The notes: generated by a model not told the origin, from the letters alone. Shown: positions 39,200 through 52,320, counted from the stretch's first letter. The stretch: 64,000 nucleotides of DNA from Otis tarda (GCA_026413225.1 CM048554.1:93041963-93105962), one strand, 5' to 3'. Numbers and translations: made by a program.

Positions 39200-40282
39200 A
39201 TGTTGCAAGGGCATGCTCACACACACCTTCAACTAGATCAGGTTGCTCAGAGCCCTGTCTAACCTGGCCTTGGATGTTTCCAGGGATGGGGCATCTACCA
39301 CCTCCCTGGGTAACCTGTTCCAGTGTTTCACCACACTGATAGTAAAGAATTTCTTCCTGATAACTAGTCTAAATCCACCCTCTTTTAGTTTAAAAACATT
39401 AGCCCTTGTCTTATCACAACAGGCCTTGCTAAAAAGTTTGTCCCCATCTTTCTTACAGGCCTTCCTTAAGTCCTGAAAGACTGCAATAGGGTCCCCCTCC
39501 TCTTCTCCAGGCTGAAGAGCCCCAACTCTCTCAATCTGTCCTCATAGGAGAGGTGCTCCAGCCCTCCAATCATTTTTGTGGCCCTCCTCTGGACTCTATC
39601 CAACAGGTCCATGTCTTCCCTGTGCTGACAGCTCCAGAGCTAGACGCAGTACTCCAGGCAGCGTCTCACAAGAGCAGAATAGAGGGGGAGAATCATCTCC
39701 CTTGACCTACTGGCCACACTTCTTATGATGCAAGCCAGAATACAATTGGCCTTCTGGGCTGGGAGAGCACATTGACAGCTCATGTCCAGCTTTTCATCTA
39801 CCAGTACCCCCAAGTCTTTCTTGACATGGCAGCACTCAATCCCTTCATCCCTCAGCCTCTATTGATACCAAGGGTTCCCCCAACCCAGGTGCAGGACCTT
39901 GCACTTGGTCTTACTGAACCTCATGAGGTTTGCATGGGTCCACTTCTCAAGCTTGTCTAGGTCCCTCTGAATAGCATCCTGTCCCTCAGGCATGTCAACC
40001 GCACCACTCAGCTTGATGTCATCTGCAAACTTGCTGAGGGTGCACTCAATCCCACCATGTTTTTGATTAAAATGTTAAACAGTACTGGTCCCAGTATAGA
40101 TCCTTGAGGGATACCACTTGTCATCAACCTCCATCTGGACATTGAGTCATTGACCCTATGGATACAACCATCCAAACAATTCCTCATCCACCAAACAGCC
40201 CACTCCTTGAATCCATATCTCTCCAATTTAGAGAGAAGGATGTTGTGGAAGACCATGTCAAAGGCCTTACAAAAGTCTACAT
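39200..40282 (-). mobile_element. CR1 LINE fragment, minus strand, 3' tail not seen
   Basis: On the minus strand the segment covers CR1 ORF2 from the block before RT motif A ('[15 protein letters not shown]', about 40207-40256) through motif B, '[15 protein letters not shown]' at about 40083-40127. It continues to the C-terminal 'HWNRLP' block near 39300. The frame is broken several times. The 3' end is unusual: after the 'tagatcaggttgctcagagc' block at 39232-39251 the homology fades within about 35 bases, and no ATTCTATG tail is present at the expected place. The left boundary is therefore uncertain (39200-39232). Confidence 0.9.
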
Positions 40283-43200
40283 TCTGGGCTTCTGTAAACG
40301 ATTATGGGCAAACTATTAGGATACTGGATTACTTGGGCTTTAGTTTTCCTCAGCATGCTCTAGCAGTGCATGGTGCAGAGATCCAGACAGGCTCTCCTCT
40401 ACCTTCTTATGTTGCTCCAGCATGTCACAGATCTGCAAAGGTCAATACTGTAAATGTGCTCTGGTATCCTGACTACAGTGAAAATCCAGTTAACACAAGT
40501 CAGATCAAAAGGAAAAGGTTCAAAATAGCTTCAAGCAATTAAAATGCCTACAGAAAACTGAATATCTGAGCCCCGGTCTTTGAGAACTGTGTGCCTACAC
40601 TACCCTTGCAGACAGGAGGAACCATCTTTATTTTGAAATGTGGTCAGATGCTGGTTTTGTTAACACTACCATTGTCCATACCAAGGCAGTTGTTCACATG
40701 TGCCTCTGCTCTGGTATCCAAGCTTCCCTTGGTCATGCCTCAGGTTGTGCATGAGTGTTGGGGTTTCCTGCTTTCCTAGCTTGGGTAAAAGGCTGAAATC
40801 CACTTGAAATCAGATCTGTTGGCATCTTCACAAAGCTGGATCCTGCCCACAAACCTGCATGCTGTTTTGCTACTATTACAACTATGAAAACTGGGATGTA
40901 GGCCACCCATTGAGCAAGCTCCTAAGTGCAGTGACTCATGGGAGAAGCCCTGGTGGCCACCAAGTACCTGCTCTTCAAGCCGCTGGCTATCTGGCCTCCT
41001 CGGGGCCCGCCTCATCTGTGTGCCCTTCCACCTCTCCTTCCTCTCCTGAATGGACTGTGCCATGATCCAGACAGTGCCCAGTGGGATGGCCTCACCTCAG
41101 GGTGAGATGGCCAACACAGCCACATTCAAAAAGCAACCTCAAACAGCAAAGCGTTGAAGCCCAGGACACCTGGATGTCTAATAGCAAAATACATTCATGA
41201 AGGAGTAGGTATGAAGACATGACAAATGAATACAGCTTTATTTCCAGTGTTTTAGGACTGATACATGACATAATTTAATTTGTTGCATAATCACATACAT
41301 TACTGAAATGAACTGCAGACAGATGACATCTGAGCATTCAGGCATCAAGCTTAAGTGCAGGAGGGTATCACGGGTTGATTAACTAATTTTTAAGAACAAA
41401 ATCTTGCTAGGCAATATATTATAAATGCAGTACATATGTTGAAAATATATTCATTATAACAGAAAAATCCTACTAACACAGGCCATCTGCTTTTGACTGA
41501 TAGGTTTGGTAAACTGTCAGAATATCATGTAAACTGTTACAAATCTCATATAATGAATCTCAAAAACATACATAGCTCACATTACTGGCAAGCTTTTAAT
41601 GAAAATATATATCAAAGAATCAAATGTGTGAAATTTGAATTTCAATTACTCAATAAGATAAAGAACAAAGGCTGTAGAAAAGCAACAAAAGCTCCACCTA
41701 TCCCTTCTGAGATGAGTCAAAATCCCCCAAATGATCTAAAAGCCATTGGTTATCAGCTTCTTAAGAGAGTTCTTCCATTGCTAATTCCTTTAATATTGTA
41801 CAGCATTTAAAATAATTCTATAGAGACCAAAAGCAAACTAAAAAGAGAATACAAGTTCAGCCTCCTGTGAATACTCACAGAAATTCTCTCCAGAAGATAG
41901 GTATTCTCCCCATCCCTCTTCATTATCTGAAATTTTTCATTTTCTATTACCATCTCATTAACATCCCCCAAAATATTATGATGGCCTTGCAAGGCCTAGT
42001 TAAGGATCCTACTGATGTCTAATCACACCCTTTCTGGGCTGCTCCTGTGCACAAACACAAACTCATGCACAGGCTTCTGCAGGACTGAGACCACTGATGT
42101 GCGCTTAATAGCTTCTCCCTTTGTTTTAAAAGTTTGTTCATGAGCTAAAGGCATGTGTTTATTTTAAATGCATGAAACATTTACCAAGAAAACTTCTACC
42201 AATACCCAACTGACTTCAGAAATAATCCCTAGTCTTCTTGAACATTTAAATTTCACTGGTATGAAAGTTCTAGACTCTCTAAGCTTTTCACTGTGAGGGG
42301 AGATCATACACACAAAAAGAGAACCTACTTTTTTTCCATCACGGCATGTCAAGTACAGTGCACTACAGCCTTCAGCCCTTTTCCAGGCAGCTTTCTTCCC
42401 TGACAGGTGCTGTGACTCTAGTCCTTGCTCTCAGCCTTGGCATGGCAAGGTGTGCCAAGCTGGCACCGACAGTGCAGCACATCTGCCCACACAGGTGAGC
42501 TTCATGGAAATGCCTACAAGTAGCTTAAAACTGTAAGAATCCAGCTTCTGTAGAAAAGTAGGTGATATAAAATTAATGTCATGTAGTCTCAATGTTTTCT
42601 CTACAAATTTCAGTCTTACACACTCTTGACATTAGTACTGAATGATGTGATAGCCCCACAAATAAAAGACATTAATAATGACATACATTGAATAGAGTAG
42701 GTGCAGGCAGCTGTCAGATTCTATAGAATAACTCTGGAAAAATGCAAACTATTACTTATCACGTCTAGAAGCTCCACAGCTCCTTTCACATCTCCTTCCC
42801 TCCAAGCTCTCAGTGATGGCAAACAATCTTCTGAAGGAGGAGAAGATGCTGCTGCTCTCTCTGAAGGCTGCGGTTGCATTTTGTAGGTTACCAGAGTGCT
42901 TGCTCTCTCCACTCTTCTTTGTGTGTACAAATGCTTTTCTAAGTTCAGCATTAGATTCTTATATAAATCATCCTTATGCTGCTACTAAATTGCTACCATA
43001 ACATGAAATTCAACTTTGGTTTTATTTCCCAGGGTAGGGATAGACTCCAGAATCTCCCCTTATGTATTTTATTGATGATATTTTTACACCCATTTTAAAT
43101 TGCTTTGCTATCCCAAACCGTATTTCATATTATCCTGTTTTCTGTTTCCACAGCTCACATGTTTAGATTTTGAAACACTTTTCTTTTTACCAAACTGAAT

Positions 43201-44729
43201 TAAAAAACTTTTTTTAGTTACATGTATTTTTTATTAAAGCAGTAATAACAGCAGCAGAAACTCAGAATGCTCTAGCCTTGCTAAATGACTGTTTGACAAC
43301 CTATAATTTCCCTGTCATTAAAATACATATTCTAGCACTGAGTTCATGTTGGAAGAATCTTACCCTAAGGAACTGTCTTTTCTCATAGTCTGTAATTTAA
43401 TTTTACTTAACACACTGCGCATTAAAACAAAAAGTGGTCAGTTCCAGGAAGAGAAATTCTGATATAACTGACCATTTAAAAGAATAAGGGAATTCCAGAA
43501 TACCATTCATGGCATATATTTTCTAGGATGGGTCTGATTGTTAATGTACCATCATATTTTCTTTGGTATTGTTACCGTAAGATAAAATAATTGTTTGCCT
43601 TAACAAATAATAAATGGTAAATACACAGGGGATTCTGGAAGGCCATGCAATAAGCATTGTGCAGAAACTAATTAGCAGGACTACCCTTCCTTCTAACATA
43701 CATACAGTAAAGATCTGAAAGAATGCTTAAAGTTGAATAAAGCAGTCATTATTTTGTAGAGTAATATTTTTTATACAGTAATGTGATTTAACAAAACCTG
43801 TTCTACTGCAAACAGCACAGAGACTAGCTTTTTCTTCTGCTGTAACTTTCAAAATGGCTAACTAGCAATTGTCCAGTCCCAGAAATATCCACTGCTGATA
43901 ACCAATTTACCTCGTATTTTAGAAAACAACAGGAAGACTTCTAGAAGTCCAGAGGGGACCTACAGGTCTTGAGAAAATGGTGAAATTTGGAGAGGAAATA
44001 TGCAGCAGCCATCCCATCTCATGTAATTTTTCAGAATGAAAAGATGCCTAGGGCAGTATATGGAAGAAATTATTTAAGCAGTTATTTTTTGTATATACTG
44101 TTTGGTCTCAGTTTTCTATCCTGTGTAAAACTCTTCCCCTAGAATCACCATTAAACAGCATCTGAGTGCACTCTGGAATTGCACACTACAGAACATTACT
44201 GCCTTTCACATGCTCATTTTAGTATCCCCTGTGGCAGCAGTACCCTGTCAACTCCAATAGTTTTACTACTAACAACAGTATTAATACATATATTTACATT
44301 GCTGCATACTTAGGGGAGTGTGGGAAAGATCAAATAAACAGACCTGCAACAGCATCTGATTCAGCAAAGTTATTTCGCCCCTGCAAGAGGCCCTGGACTT
44401 CAGCACAGGAAAGCCACCCGCTGTTCCCACAGACACCATTTCACAAGCACAGGAGGACTGCGACGTGACATAGGAGCTGCTGACCTCTCTGGGGGCAGGC
44501 ATGACATGCGTACAACAAACACAAAGCATTTTAGGCCAGTTTCCTAAAGGCTAGAAGTTTTATAGAGCAGAAACACAGCAATGTCCAAGTGGTGTGTGGT
44601 GCCACCACCAACTCCTTGGAGTGCCCCCCATCAGCATGCAGGTGCAGAACACACAGACCATTAGAGCTGATACTTCCATTGCAAACTGCTGCAAGTAAAC
44701 AATATTATTAACCCCTATTAATGCAAATG
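40283..44729. other. non-coding sequence with a GC-richer patch at 40590-41120
   Basis: The patch at about 40590-41120 is clearly richer in G and C than its flanks. It holds overlapping frames of 68 to 95 codons on both strands, none recognised. It could be an old repeat or a retrocopy remnant. The rest, 41120-44729, is AT-rich with short random frames only. Confidence 0.5.
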
Positions 44730-44907
44730 TGTGTTGGTCTTGTTTAGTGAGGGGGGTGCTACTGTGGCAGCTTCTGCAAGAAGCTGCCAGAAGTTTCCCC
44801 TTTGTCCAGTGGACTCAGCCAGGCCTAGGGCGGACCCGCGGGTCAGGGTCAAGCAAATTGTTATACAGAATGCATAGTTTGGTCCCAAGTGGGACTAAAC
44901 TACAGCA
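44730..44907 (+). mobile_element. short relic of the same LTR family as 24405-25550
   Basis: The first 110 or so bases (TGTGTTGGTCTTG, then the GTGAGGGGG block, then 'agtggactcagccaggccta' at about 44809) match the 5' part of the LTR at 24405. The last 30 or so bases, ending ACTACAGCA at 44907, resemble its 3' end. The element is about 180 bp against 1.1 kb for a whole LTR, so it is broken. No clear target duplication was found. It is a fossil with no coding capacity. Confidence 0.7.
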
Positions 44908-47358
44908 ATACGGTAGAAGGAACAGGAACTGGATGGTAAAAGAATGTGAAGCAGATACTTTTATACCACATTTTCTTTAACTCTGAAATTTTCAAATTTA
45001 TTGTGACAGACAGCAGTTTCAAGATGTCATAGGTATTAGTTCAGAAGTAATTTTAGAACCTCGGTAAAGCTCTCAAAGGGCACAACTCCACCAGTCATTC
45101 CATAGTTAGTGGGTATCCAACACGAAAAATGTTTTTAACCTTAAGCACTGTATTTACCACGTATTTAGAATATTTTAAGTAATTAACCCATGAATGCAAA
45201 GAAATGATTGCCTTGTATTTTCAAAACAGCCAATGTGGGAGTTAATATTGCCCCCCGCCCTCCATATCTGTTTTACTACAGATACCTAGGCACTCACCTG
45301 ATTTGTTGCTGTTTGGGGTAGTTTTGTTTTAAAGCTTGCAGTGGAATGACTGAGTGGTAAGACGTGCATCACTGTACCCCCCTTACAAAGGCCAGAGTAA
45401 TGCGGCTGTGCTGCTTCTCTTACTGAGCTAACATGGTCAGAGTCACCTTGGGTATCTCTGCACAGCAACGCATAGCTCTGCATGCATATGTCAGAGCTAC
45501 AGCTGCAAATTCACTATTAATGCTCTGCACTCAAGATTTTGCTAATTAACTGAGCCACCCACTAGCTCATCATTGTTACTTCCTACAGCATCTGTTGATG
45601 CCTTGGTTTCCCAGAGCATTCAAGAGAGTAAAACTTAATTAATTTGTGATGACTTGATGGCAGGACAAAGTAGCTGCAATCTAGGCAATACTGCTCTTTC
45701 CCCCAGATATTCTTGTTATGCTACCAAAGTTTTAGTCAGGAACAAAGGTAACACAGAGAATTGCACAGTACTCTAGTAGAAGTTCAATCACTGAAATATG
45801 AGGATTAGGCAAACATCTTAATGGCATTATTTACAGAGCTACTGGGGAGGGAGAGAATATTTGGCAAAGGGAACTCAATTTACTTTGGAGCAGTACAATA
45901 CTTTAGCCGCCTAGCCTTGTTTCCAGCCACAGATTAGAACTTCTTCAGATAGCAAATCCTAAAACAATAAACAACCGAAGTTTCTACTACTACTTCTTAC
46001 TTACAAATACTACAATTACAAAGTATTTGTAACGTAAAGAGTCCAGAAAGACACAGTGATGTCTTCACAGATCGGCAACTGATTCATAGGATGCAAAAGT
46101 TACCATGGTAATTTTCAGTTCAATTTTACTAAATCAACAGATAATATATATTAATGTTCTGCTGTCACTACAGGCCTAGAAATCATCTGAAGTACAGGGC
46201 TACACAGCTGGTAAAACAGAAGCCTCTTTACAAAACAGGTCTGAAATTAGAATATAATTCTAAGTTTTACAGCATTATTTGAATGTCGTGATTTAAAATC
46301 ACAATAATTTATGAGAGTCTTGTCCAGTGACCTTTATGTAAGCATCTTCCCATTTTGCTCAAAACCAGCAGAGTAACTTGCTTTGCCCATCATGTTACTA
46401 CTACCACTGGAGCATGCCATGGGTCTTAGCAGGGTAGGCTAAGACTGGGTACTCAGACCCAGCGGGAGATGGCAGCTTACACTTCGAGTCTAAGGATGAC
46501 ACACATCTCTGTCTGGCAGCACCAAAGACTTTCAAGTCATATCCAAAGCTCCACTCTGCCAGCCTTGCTCTCTGTCCAGGGGCCCCCACCTGGCAGATTG
46601 CCCCCACCACTCATATATTTTGATCTGGATTATTGACCAGCCTTCTCAGCTGTGATCTCAGTTTCTGATGAATGCATGTTCAATGACAGTAGGTTTTACA
46701 ATCTGTTCTAAATCTATCTCAATTTCTCATCTGGTACCTTTACAGTTGACAAAATATACTACTTCTACAAACAGTTTTCCACCCAACCTACCCATAGCAA
46801 GTTGGATATTATAGTTAACTATCATATACCTCAATTTTCCCAAATATGTTTTCAATACCCAGTTTTCAAAACACAAAATTGCTATTATGTATTTTTCCAG
46901 AGGCCATTAACACCTTCATGATAGGCCAAACCTCTGGTCCTGGAGACTGTGCCTTTAAGTGATGAACAAAACAGGAAAAAACTCTGAATAGGGAAGCAGG
47001 AATTAAAACACTTGAAACAAGTCTTAGGAAAAAAAAGCACATTTCTTGCCAGAATTTAAATGGTGAAAGACCCCTATCACATAAGTTAAAATCAACAATA
47101 AAAGTCATTTTAATTGCTTGGATGTACAAAGAAATGGAGTATCTCAAGTTCTGGGCCTAGAGAAATCAATGGGAAGCTTTGGGGCATTTAATTATGTCTA
47201 AAACTATTCAACCAGCCTACCTGCTACGCCATTTCATTTACCAGTCTTCTCAGTAGCAAGAGTTGAGTCTTACTTGACCATGCAGCAGGGCTGTGTTTCA
47301 GAGAACAGACATACTCATTCAGGTTTTATGGTATCATGTTATAACCACATACATGTTA
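44908..47358. other. AT-rich non-coding sequence, no gene recognised
   Basis: A 65-codon minus frame (45286-45483) runs into a CAG|GTGAGT splice-donor-like motif at about 45293-45301, but its product is unrecognised. The stretch 46390-46620 is GC-richer and shows only a 69-codon frame. Nothing else is supportable. Confidence 0.5.
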
Positions 47359-47640
47359 AGAATCACAGGCTAGTTAAGGCTGGATGTCATCTCTGGAGTT
47401 CATCTAGTCTAACTCGCTGCTCAGAGCGGGGTCACCTACAGCAGGTTGCTCAGGACCATGTCCAGATAGCTTTTGAGTATCTCCAAGGATAGAGACTCCA
47501 CAACCTGCTCCAGTATTAGATTACCCTCAGAGTATAAAAAAAAATGCTTGTTCATATGTTCTTACATTTGAGTGGAATTTAGTGTGCTTCAGTTTGTGCC
47601 CACTGACTCATGTTCTTTCAAGAATAAGGAGTGTTTCATT
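47359..47640 (-). mobile_element. diverged CR1 LINE 3' end, minus strand
   Basis: Starting at 'agaatcacaggctagttaag' (47359), the plus strand is the complement of a CR1 3' end. In order come one tail unit, the 3' untranslated region ('tcatctagtctaactcgctg' at about 47400), the 'ttgctcaggaccatgtccag' block at about 47445, and about 170 bases of the former ORF2 end. It is strongly 5'-truncated and diverged, from a different subfamily than the 51812 copy. No frame survives. Confidence 0.85.
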
Positions 47641-48091
47641 GGCATGGTTTGAAAGAGTAGATAAGCATGTAAAAGACACGACTCCAAAAGATAATTCTAG
47701 AGTAATAGCTCTTCTTACATACAGCTTTAAAGAGTATGCTACTTAAGATGCTGTATGGAGTACTCTAAATACATTTTAATTAGAAAAAAGAATTAACCCT
47801 GTCAGATAAAAAGAAAAAAGAAAGCCAGAGATCTTTCTACTCCTAAATTTAGTAGATCTAGTAACTGATCCACTAGATGCTCTTTAAACCACAATTGCAC
47901 TACAAATTCTCTCTTTGTGTTATTAATAAATGGAAGTGAGCAGGAAGGTGCTACCACCTCCCTTTTCCCACAGACCACCATGATAAATCTAGTTACCATC
48001 ATCACTTAATTTATTCAAACTGAAACTTTCTACAGTACTCACACTTCTGTGAAACAACATGGAACACAGAAAACAACTACAAACTCATTGC
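47641..48091. other. AT-rich spacer between CR1 and LTR
   Basis: About 450 bases with no recognised feature; a 67-codon minus frame is random-looking. Confidence 0.55.
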
Positions 48092-48536
48092 TGTATTTTA
48101 GCCCCACTCAGAACCAAACTACACAGTCTCACTCACTCCCCCACCCTCCAGTACGACAGAGAGGAGAATTGGTAAAGAAAAGGCAGTAAAACTCATGGAT
48201 CAAGATGAAACAAACAAACAATTTAAGAGAAATATCAGAAGAAAATAAAACAGAGATGGAAAACAAATACAGCAGTATAACTCACAGCAAATCCCAATGC
48301 TCAGTTTCCTCCTGAGTAACAAGAAGCTCCCTCAGCACCCCCCCTCACTTATATACTGGTGTTGGTATGGAATGGCCCTTTGGCCAATTTGGGTAAACTT
48401 ACCCCAGCTGTTGGCTAATTAGTGACCTATCCCAGCTGTGTCCACCAGCCATAAGGGCCACCAGCTTCAGTGTTCCTCCCAGCTCAGGTGAATGTTAACT
48501 CTATCCTAGCCAGAACCAGGATACTTGGAAAGGACA
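48092..48536 (-). mobile_element. solo LTR of a second avian ERV family, minus orientation
   Basis: The block has the layout of a common avian ERV LTR seen from its complement. 'tgtattttagccccactcag' at 48092 is the 3' end, and 'ctcactcactcccccaccct' at about 48129 follows it. A TATA box reads TATATAA on the minus strand at about 48349-48355. The part 'ggaatggccctttggccaat' lies at about 48370, and the 5' end 'actctatcctagccagaacc' at 48499-48518. The right end may run to GGACA at 48532-48536, giving TG...CA-type ends. It is well diverged and thus old. No internal genes are attached and no confident target duplication was found. Confidence 0.8.
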
Positions 48537-48910
48537 TTGTCAACTTTACAGATTAAATTAAATCAACTAAAATTATTTGAATGATTAAACAGAGGCATGT
48601 TTTAAAATTATTGACTCAAATGTCTAAGCCTTCTGATAATAAACACAATGACTGCCAGAAGAAGCTGCCAAAGGTCCCTTTCATCATTACAATAACTCAA
48701 AAGGTCTACAGCAAAATGAATACAGGAAAAGGAACATGACATAAAGGGCATAGTGGCTTTACAGTTCTTCTGATGTGTTACAAGTGCTTTTTACCCCCCA
48801 TGCAGACTTATTAGAGTCTTTATTTTGGAGTCACAGTAAAGAGGCTGAGAATTCCTTTCAGCTTATGTGTCAGAGAGAAAGAAATTATCTAGGGAAAAGA
48901 AATACTGCTT

Positions 48911-49005
48911 ATTATACTTATATATATATATACTTATATATTATACTGCTTATATACTGTTTGTATATATTATACTACACTCCATTAAAAATATATATAT
49001 TTACA
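48911..49005. repeat. TA-rich microsatellite / imperfect palindrome
   Basis: Runs of TATATATA alternate with TACTTATATATTATAC modules for about 95 bases. Several sections are self-complementary. It is likely to be length-variable. Confidence 0.75.
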
Positions 49006-50696
49006 AATATTTATAGAAATAAGACTGAATAATTTTCTTATTCTAAAGCAAAATAAATGTATTTCTTTATCAACATTTTAACAAATTTTAATTCATACAT
49101 TAAAGAAATTTTTAAAAAAATACAGTACCAATTAGCTAATTATAGGTGGTGGGAATGACAGAAGATGGCAAGCTGCAACGTTAGACATGAGGCCACGCAC
49201 GTATGTGCTCTACTTCCTAGCAGTAATATATAACAACAGCCTTGTATTTCAACAGTTAGCAACTTGATATGACAATAAAAAGCACCAAGTAATCTTCCTG
49301 TTGCAATTCTACAAAATTAGGGTGAAAAGATAGCATGTGTTTTTCTAAAGAGATTTTGTTTTGTTATTCATTATACTCCTGCCAAAGAATACAGAATCAA
49401 GGAAATACTTTTGTGGTTCCACTTTTGGCATGCTGAATCATAGCTGCCACAGAGAAAGTGTAACAGATTCACATTCTCAATTGTTTTCCAGAAATTGATG
49501 GGTAATTGGAAAAAAAAATTAGGATCAGTATTCTTCCTAAGCATCTAATATGCTCTTCCCACCATGTTATATTAAAATCAAATCACAAAGAGATCATATT
49601 CAGAAATTTCTCTCCATTACAATTACAAACACATACAGGCAACCCTTTATATTATATCTTTGCTCTGCTCTATGTAGAGGACAAACTGGGAAAGGTTACT
49701 ACAAATAAGACTATTAGCACACACACAGGATTACCATAATAGAATTATAATGAGGGTACCAGCAATTTTTCATCTAAATAAGGCTTCTTAATGCTATGTT
49801 TAGCATTTCTGATTTTTGCAAAATACAATTTTCTAAAAGGGAAATGTGAAATCTAATAACTCACAAAATGATGAGCAAATAGAAATACAAGCAATAAAAT
49901 GGCATTCCAAGGAATCTTTTCCCATGTTAATACATAGTTAACTGTTTGTATAGCAATTTTCAAATATATCTACATATACCATAACATGACTTCTGTAAGA
50001 GGATGCTGTTTATCTATCAAACAATTTAACTGAACTTTGCTTCTATGGCAATTATACCATACCAGTCTTCAGGTATAAAGACTCCAAGCAATACAGACAA
50101 ACTCATTAAAAGTCCACCACCTATTTCTAGAGGTGTTTCCTCCATCTTGACTGTGGTTAGCAAAACATGACTACTAATAAACAGAAAAAGACATTCTATT
50201 GCTGAACTTAAAACATTTTTAAAAGCTACATTTTCAAAACGGAAAAAAGTATGACAAAATGCTTTTATGTATTTTAAATGCTGAATTTTCAATACTCACT
50301 GTTGTGAAATCATCTTTTTCTGTCTTGTAAAGGCTATACACATTACTTGTCCTGAGTTTTTAAATATTTAGGTTCAAAAAGTTAATCCTCAGTATATTAA
50401 AAAAATCTTCATATAACATCCCATAGAAAGCATGTATAAAATTACAAGAGAAGGAAAAGTTGATGTGGCTGCCCTGAACTATTTTCAAATATCTACGATG
50501 TCTGCATAAATAAATATGAATCACCGATTATTTAACATGTCATAGGACAGCTAATAGGAATTAAGTTATTATACTCCGTTGTAATCCACTATAAAAAAAC
50601 CTCAACCTCACCAGTTCCTTAGAGGAAGCTGCCATCACCACATATGGAATTCTTGTTTTGTAAAAATCACAACAAGTTTTTTACTTCAAGAATACT

Positions 50697-50734
50697 TGTC
50701 ATGGTTTAACTCCATCCCAGCCAAACACAGGACA
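50697..50734. mobile_element. 38-bp relic carrying both LTR terminal motifs
   Basis: The sequence begins TGTCATGGTTTAAC and ends CATCCCAGCCAAACACAGGACA. The first part matches the complement of the 3' LTR end and the second the complement of the 5' LTR end of the family at 48092-48536. It is only 38 bp, so whatever it came from is broken. A chance match of this form is possible but seems unlikely. Flanking bases show no obvious duplication. Confidence 0.4.
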
Positions 50735-51811
50735 AGGCTTCACCAGTCTTTAAAAACGTTGCTTCTCATTTGGACTTGCATCAACCAAGTCTACTCCCCA
50801 TCTCCTGCTACATCTCTACACATATACTGGTAAAAAAGATAGTCAAATTGGTTTGTCTCATACCTATTTGAAAGAGTTCAGTGCTGGAAAGAGCACTTTA
50901 TCCTGTTCTAAAACGAATAACAAAGATGGTAGTTATGCTATCTTTGCCTCTCAAAGTGCCTTTTTTTTCCCCTCTATAGGTTAACATATGACCTCTGGTT
51001 GCTGAGTCTTGCTGAGTCTAAGGTAGGTGTCTTAAGTCCAGATACCCAACTTCTGATTGGTGAGGTGATCTCACCTTACTGATCACATAAAATAGATCAG
51101 AAAATAATCTAAATTTAAAGGCTGCATTAATAGTGATAGTCTTAAAAAAAGTTATTTTACTGATGTTTTACTAGGACACTGATGTCTTAACACACGTTCT
51201 TTAACACTCATTGTTGTCATTAATATCAGTGTAAACCCACATTGAGCTATAATTATGCATACAAAATTCCTTTGGACGTACGTGAATATAAATCAGCCAA
51301 ATTTACCACTAACATTCACTGGAGTGAATCCTTGAGGTCAGCATGCTTGCATGAATATTTAACTAATGAGAAGCATGTACTTTTATACTGCAATAAATCT
51401 AAATTTGTGTTATGCAACACCCAAACTTTTAACCACTAATCTACAAGAGACACTTGTTGAAAGAAGTCTAGCACTTTTAGAGATATAAGTGCCGACAACA
51501 AGCAACATCAAGTTGAAGAATCTAATGCTGGAAGAGATTAGAATGCCAAAGTACAAAGAGCTTTGAAGTGCAATTAGAGTATTTGTCAATGTAGCTCCCC
51601 ATTGTGAGAACAGCTGCAGGTCACTGGAGCATAGAAGGACATCATCTTTCCGTACCTGTGCATACTGGCAATCATAGGTAATGTATCTTTGGTCTGATCG
51701 GCATGGCCTTGTGTATTTCTTTATAGATAGAGAAATTAACAGCCTGAGTAGCATCCCCCATAGAGACAGAGAAGTAAACTGAAAGAGGCATAGGCTTATC
51801 TGGAATACAAG

Positions 51812-52320
51812 CATAGAACCATAGAATCATAGAATAGTTAAGATTGGAAGGGCCCTTTAAAGGTCATCTAGTCCAACCCCGCTGCAAGGAGCAGGGACAT
51901 CCCCAACTAGATCAGGTTGCTCAGAGCCCTGTCCAACTTGACCTTGAATGTTTCCAGAGACGGAGCATCAATCACCTCTCTGGGCAACCTGTTCCAGTGT
52001 TCCACCACCCTCATTGGAAAAAATGTTTTCCTTATATCCAGTCTAAATCTACCTCCTTCTATTTTAAAACCATTACCCCTTGTCCTATCACAACAGGCCC
52101 TGCTAAAGAGTTTCTCCTCATCTTTCCTGTAGGCCCCCTTTTGATACTGGAAGACTGCTATAAGGTGTCCCAGGAGCCTCCTCTTCTCCAGGCTGAACAG
52201 CCCCAACTCTCTCAGCCTGTCCTCCCAGGAGAGGTGCTCCAGTCCTCTAATCATCTTTATGGCCCTCCTCTGGACTCGGTCCAACAGGTCCGCATCCTTC
52301 TTATGTTGCGGGCAATGGAG
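51812..52320 (-). mobile_element. CR1 LINE, 5'-truncated, minus strand, 3' tail complete
   Basis: The plus strand starts with the complement of the CR1 tail (three ATAGAATC-like units at 51812-51837) and 'taagattggaagggcccttt' at 51839. It then runs back through the 3' untranslated region into ORF2. On the minus strand a 141-codon open stretch (51907-52332) reads '[20 protein letters not shown]' and later '[17 protein letters not shown]', the C-terminal region of CR1 ORF2. It is the second-best preserved CR1 frame in the window. Its 5' truncation point is close to a T12A11 tract at 52335-52357. Confidence 0.92.

Larger units (their letters stand above)
48537..51811. other. AT-rich non-coding sequence with a TA-rich microsatellite
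   Basis: Contains the TA-rich stretch at 48911-49005 and the LTR-terminus relic at 50697-50734, listed separately. Otherwise only short frames appear; the longest is 134 codons on minus at 51410-51814, overlapping the CR1 edge, and it is unrecognised. Confidence 0.55.
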
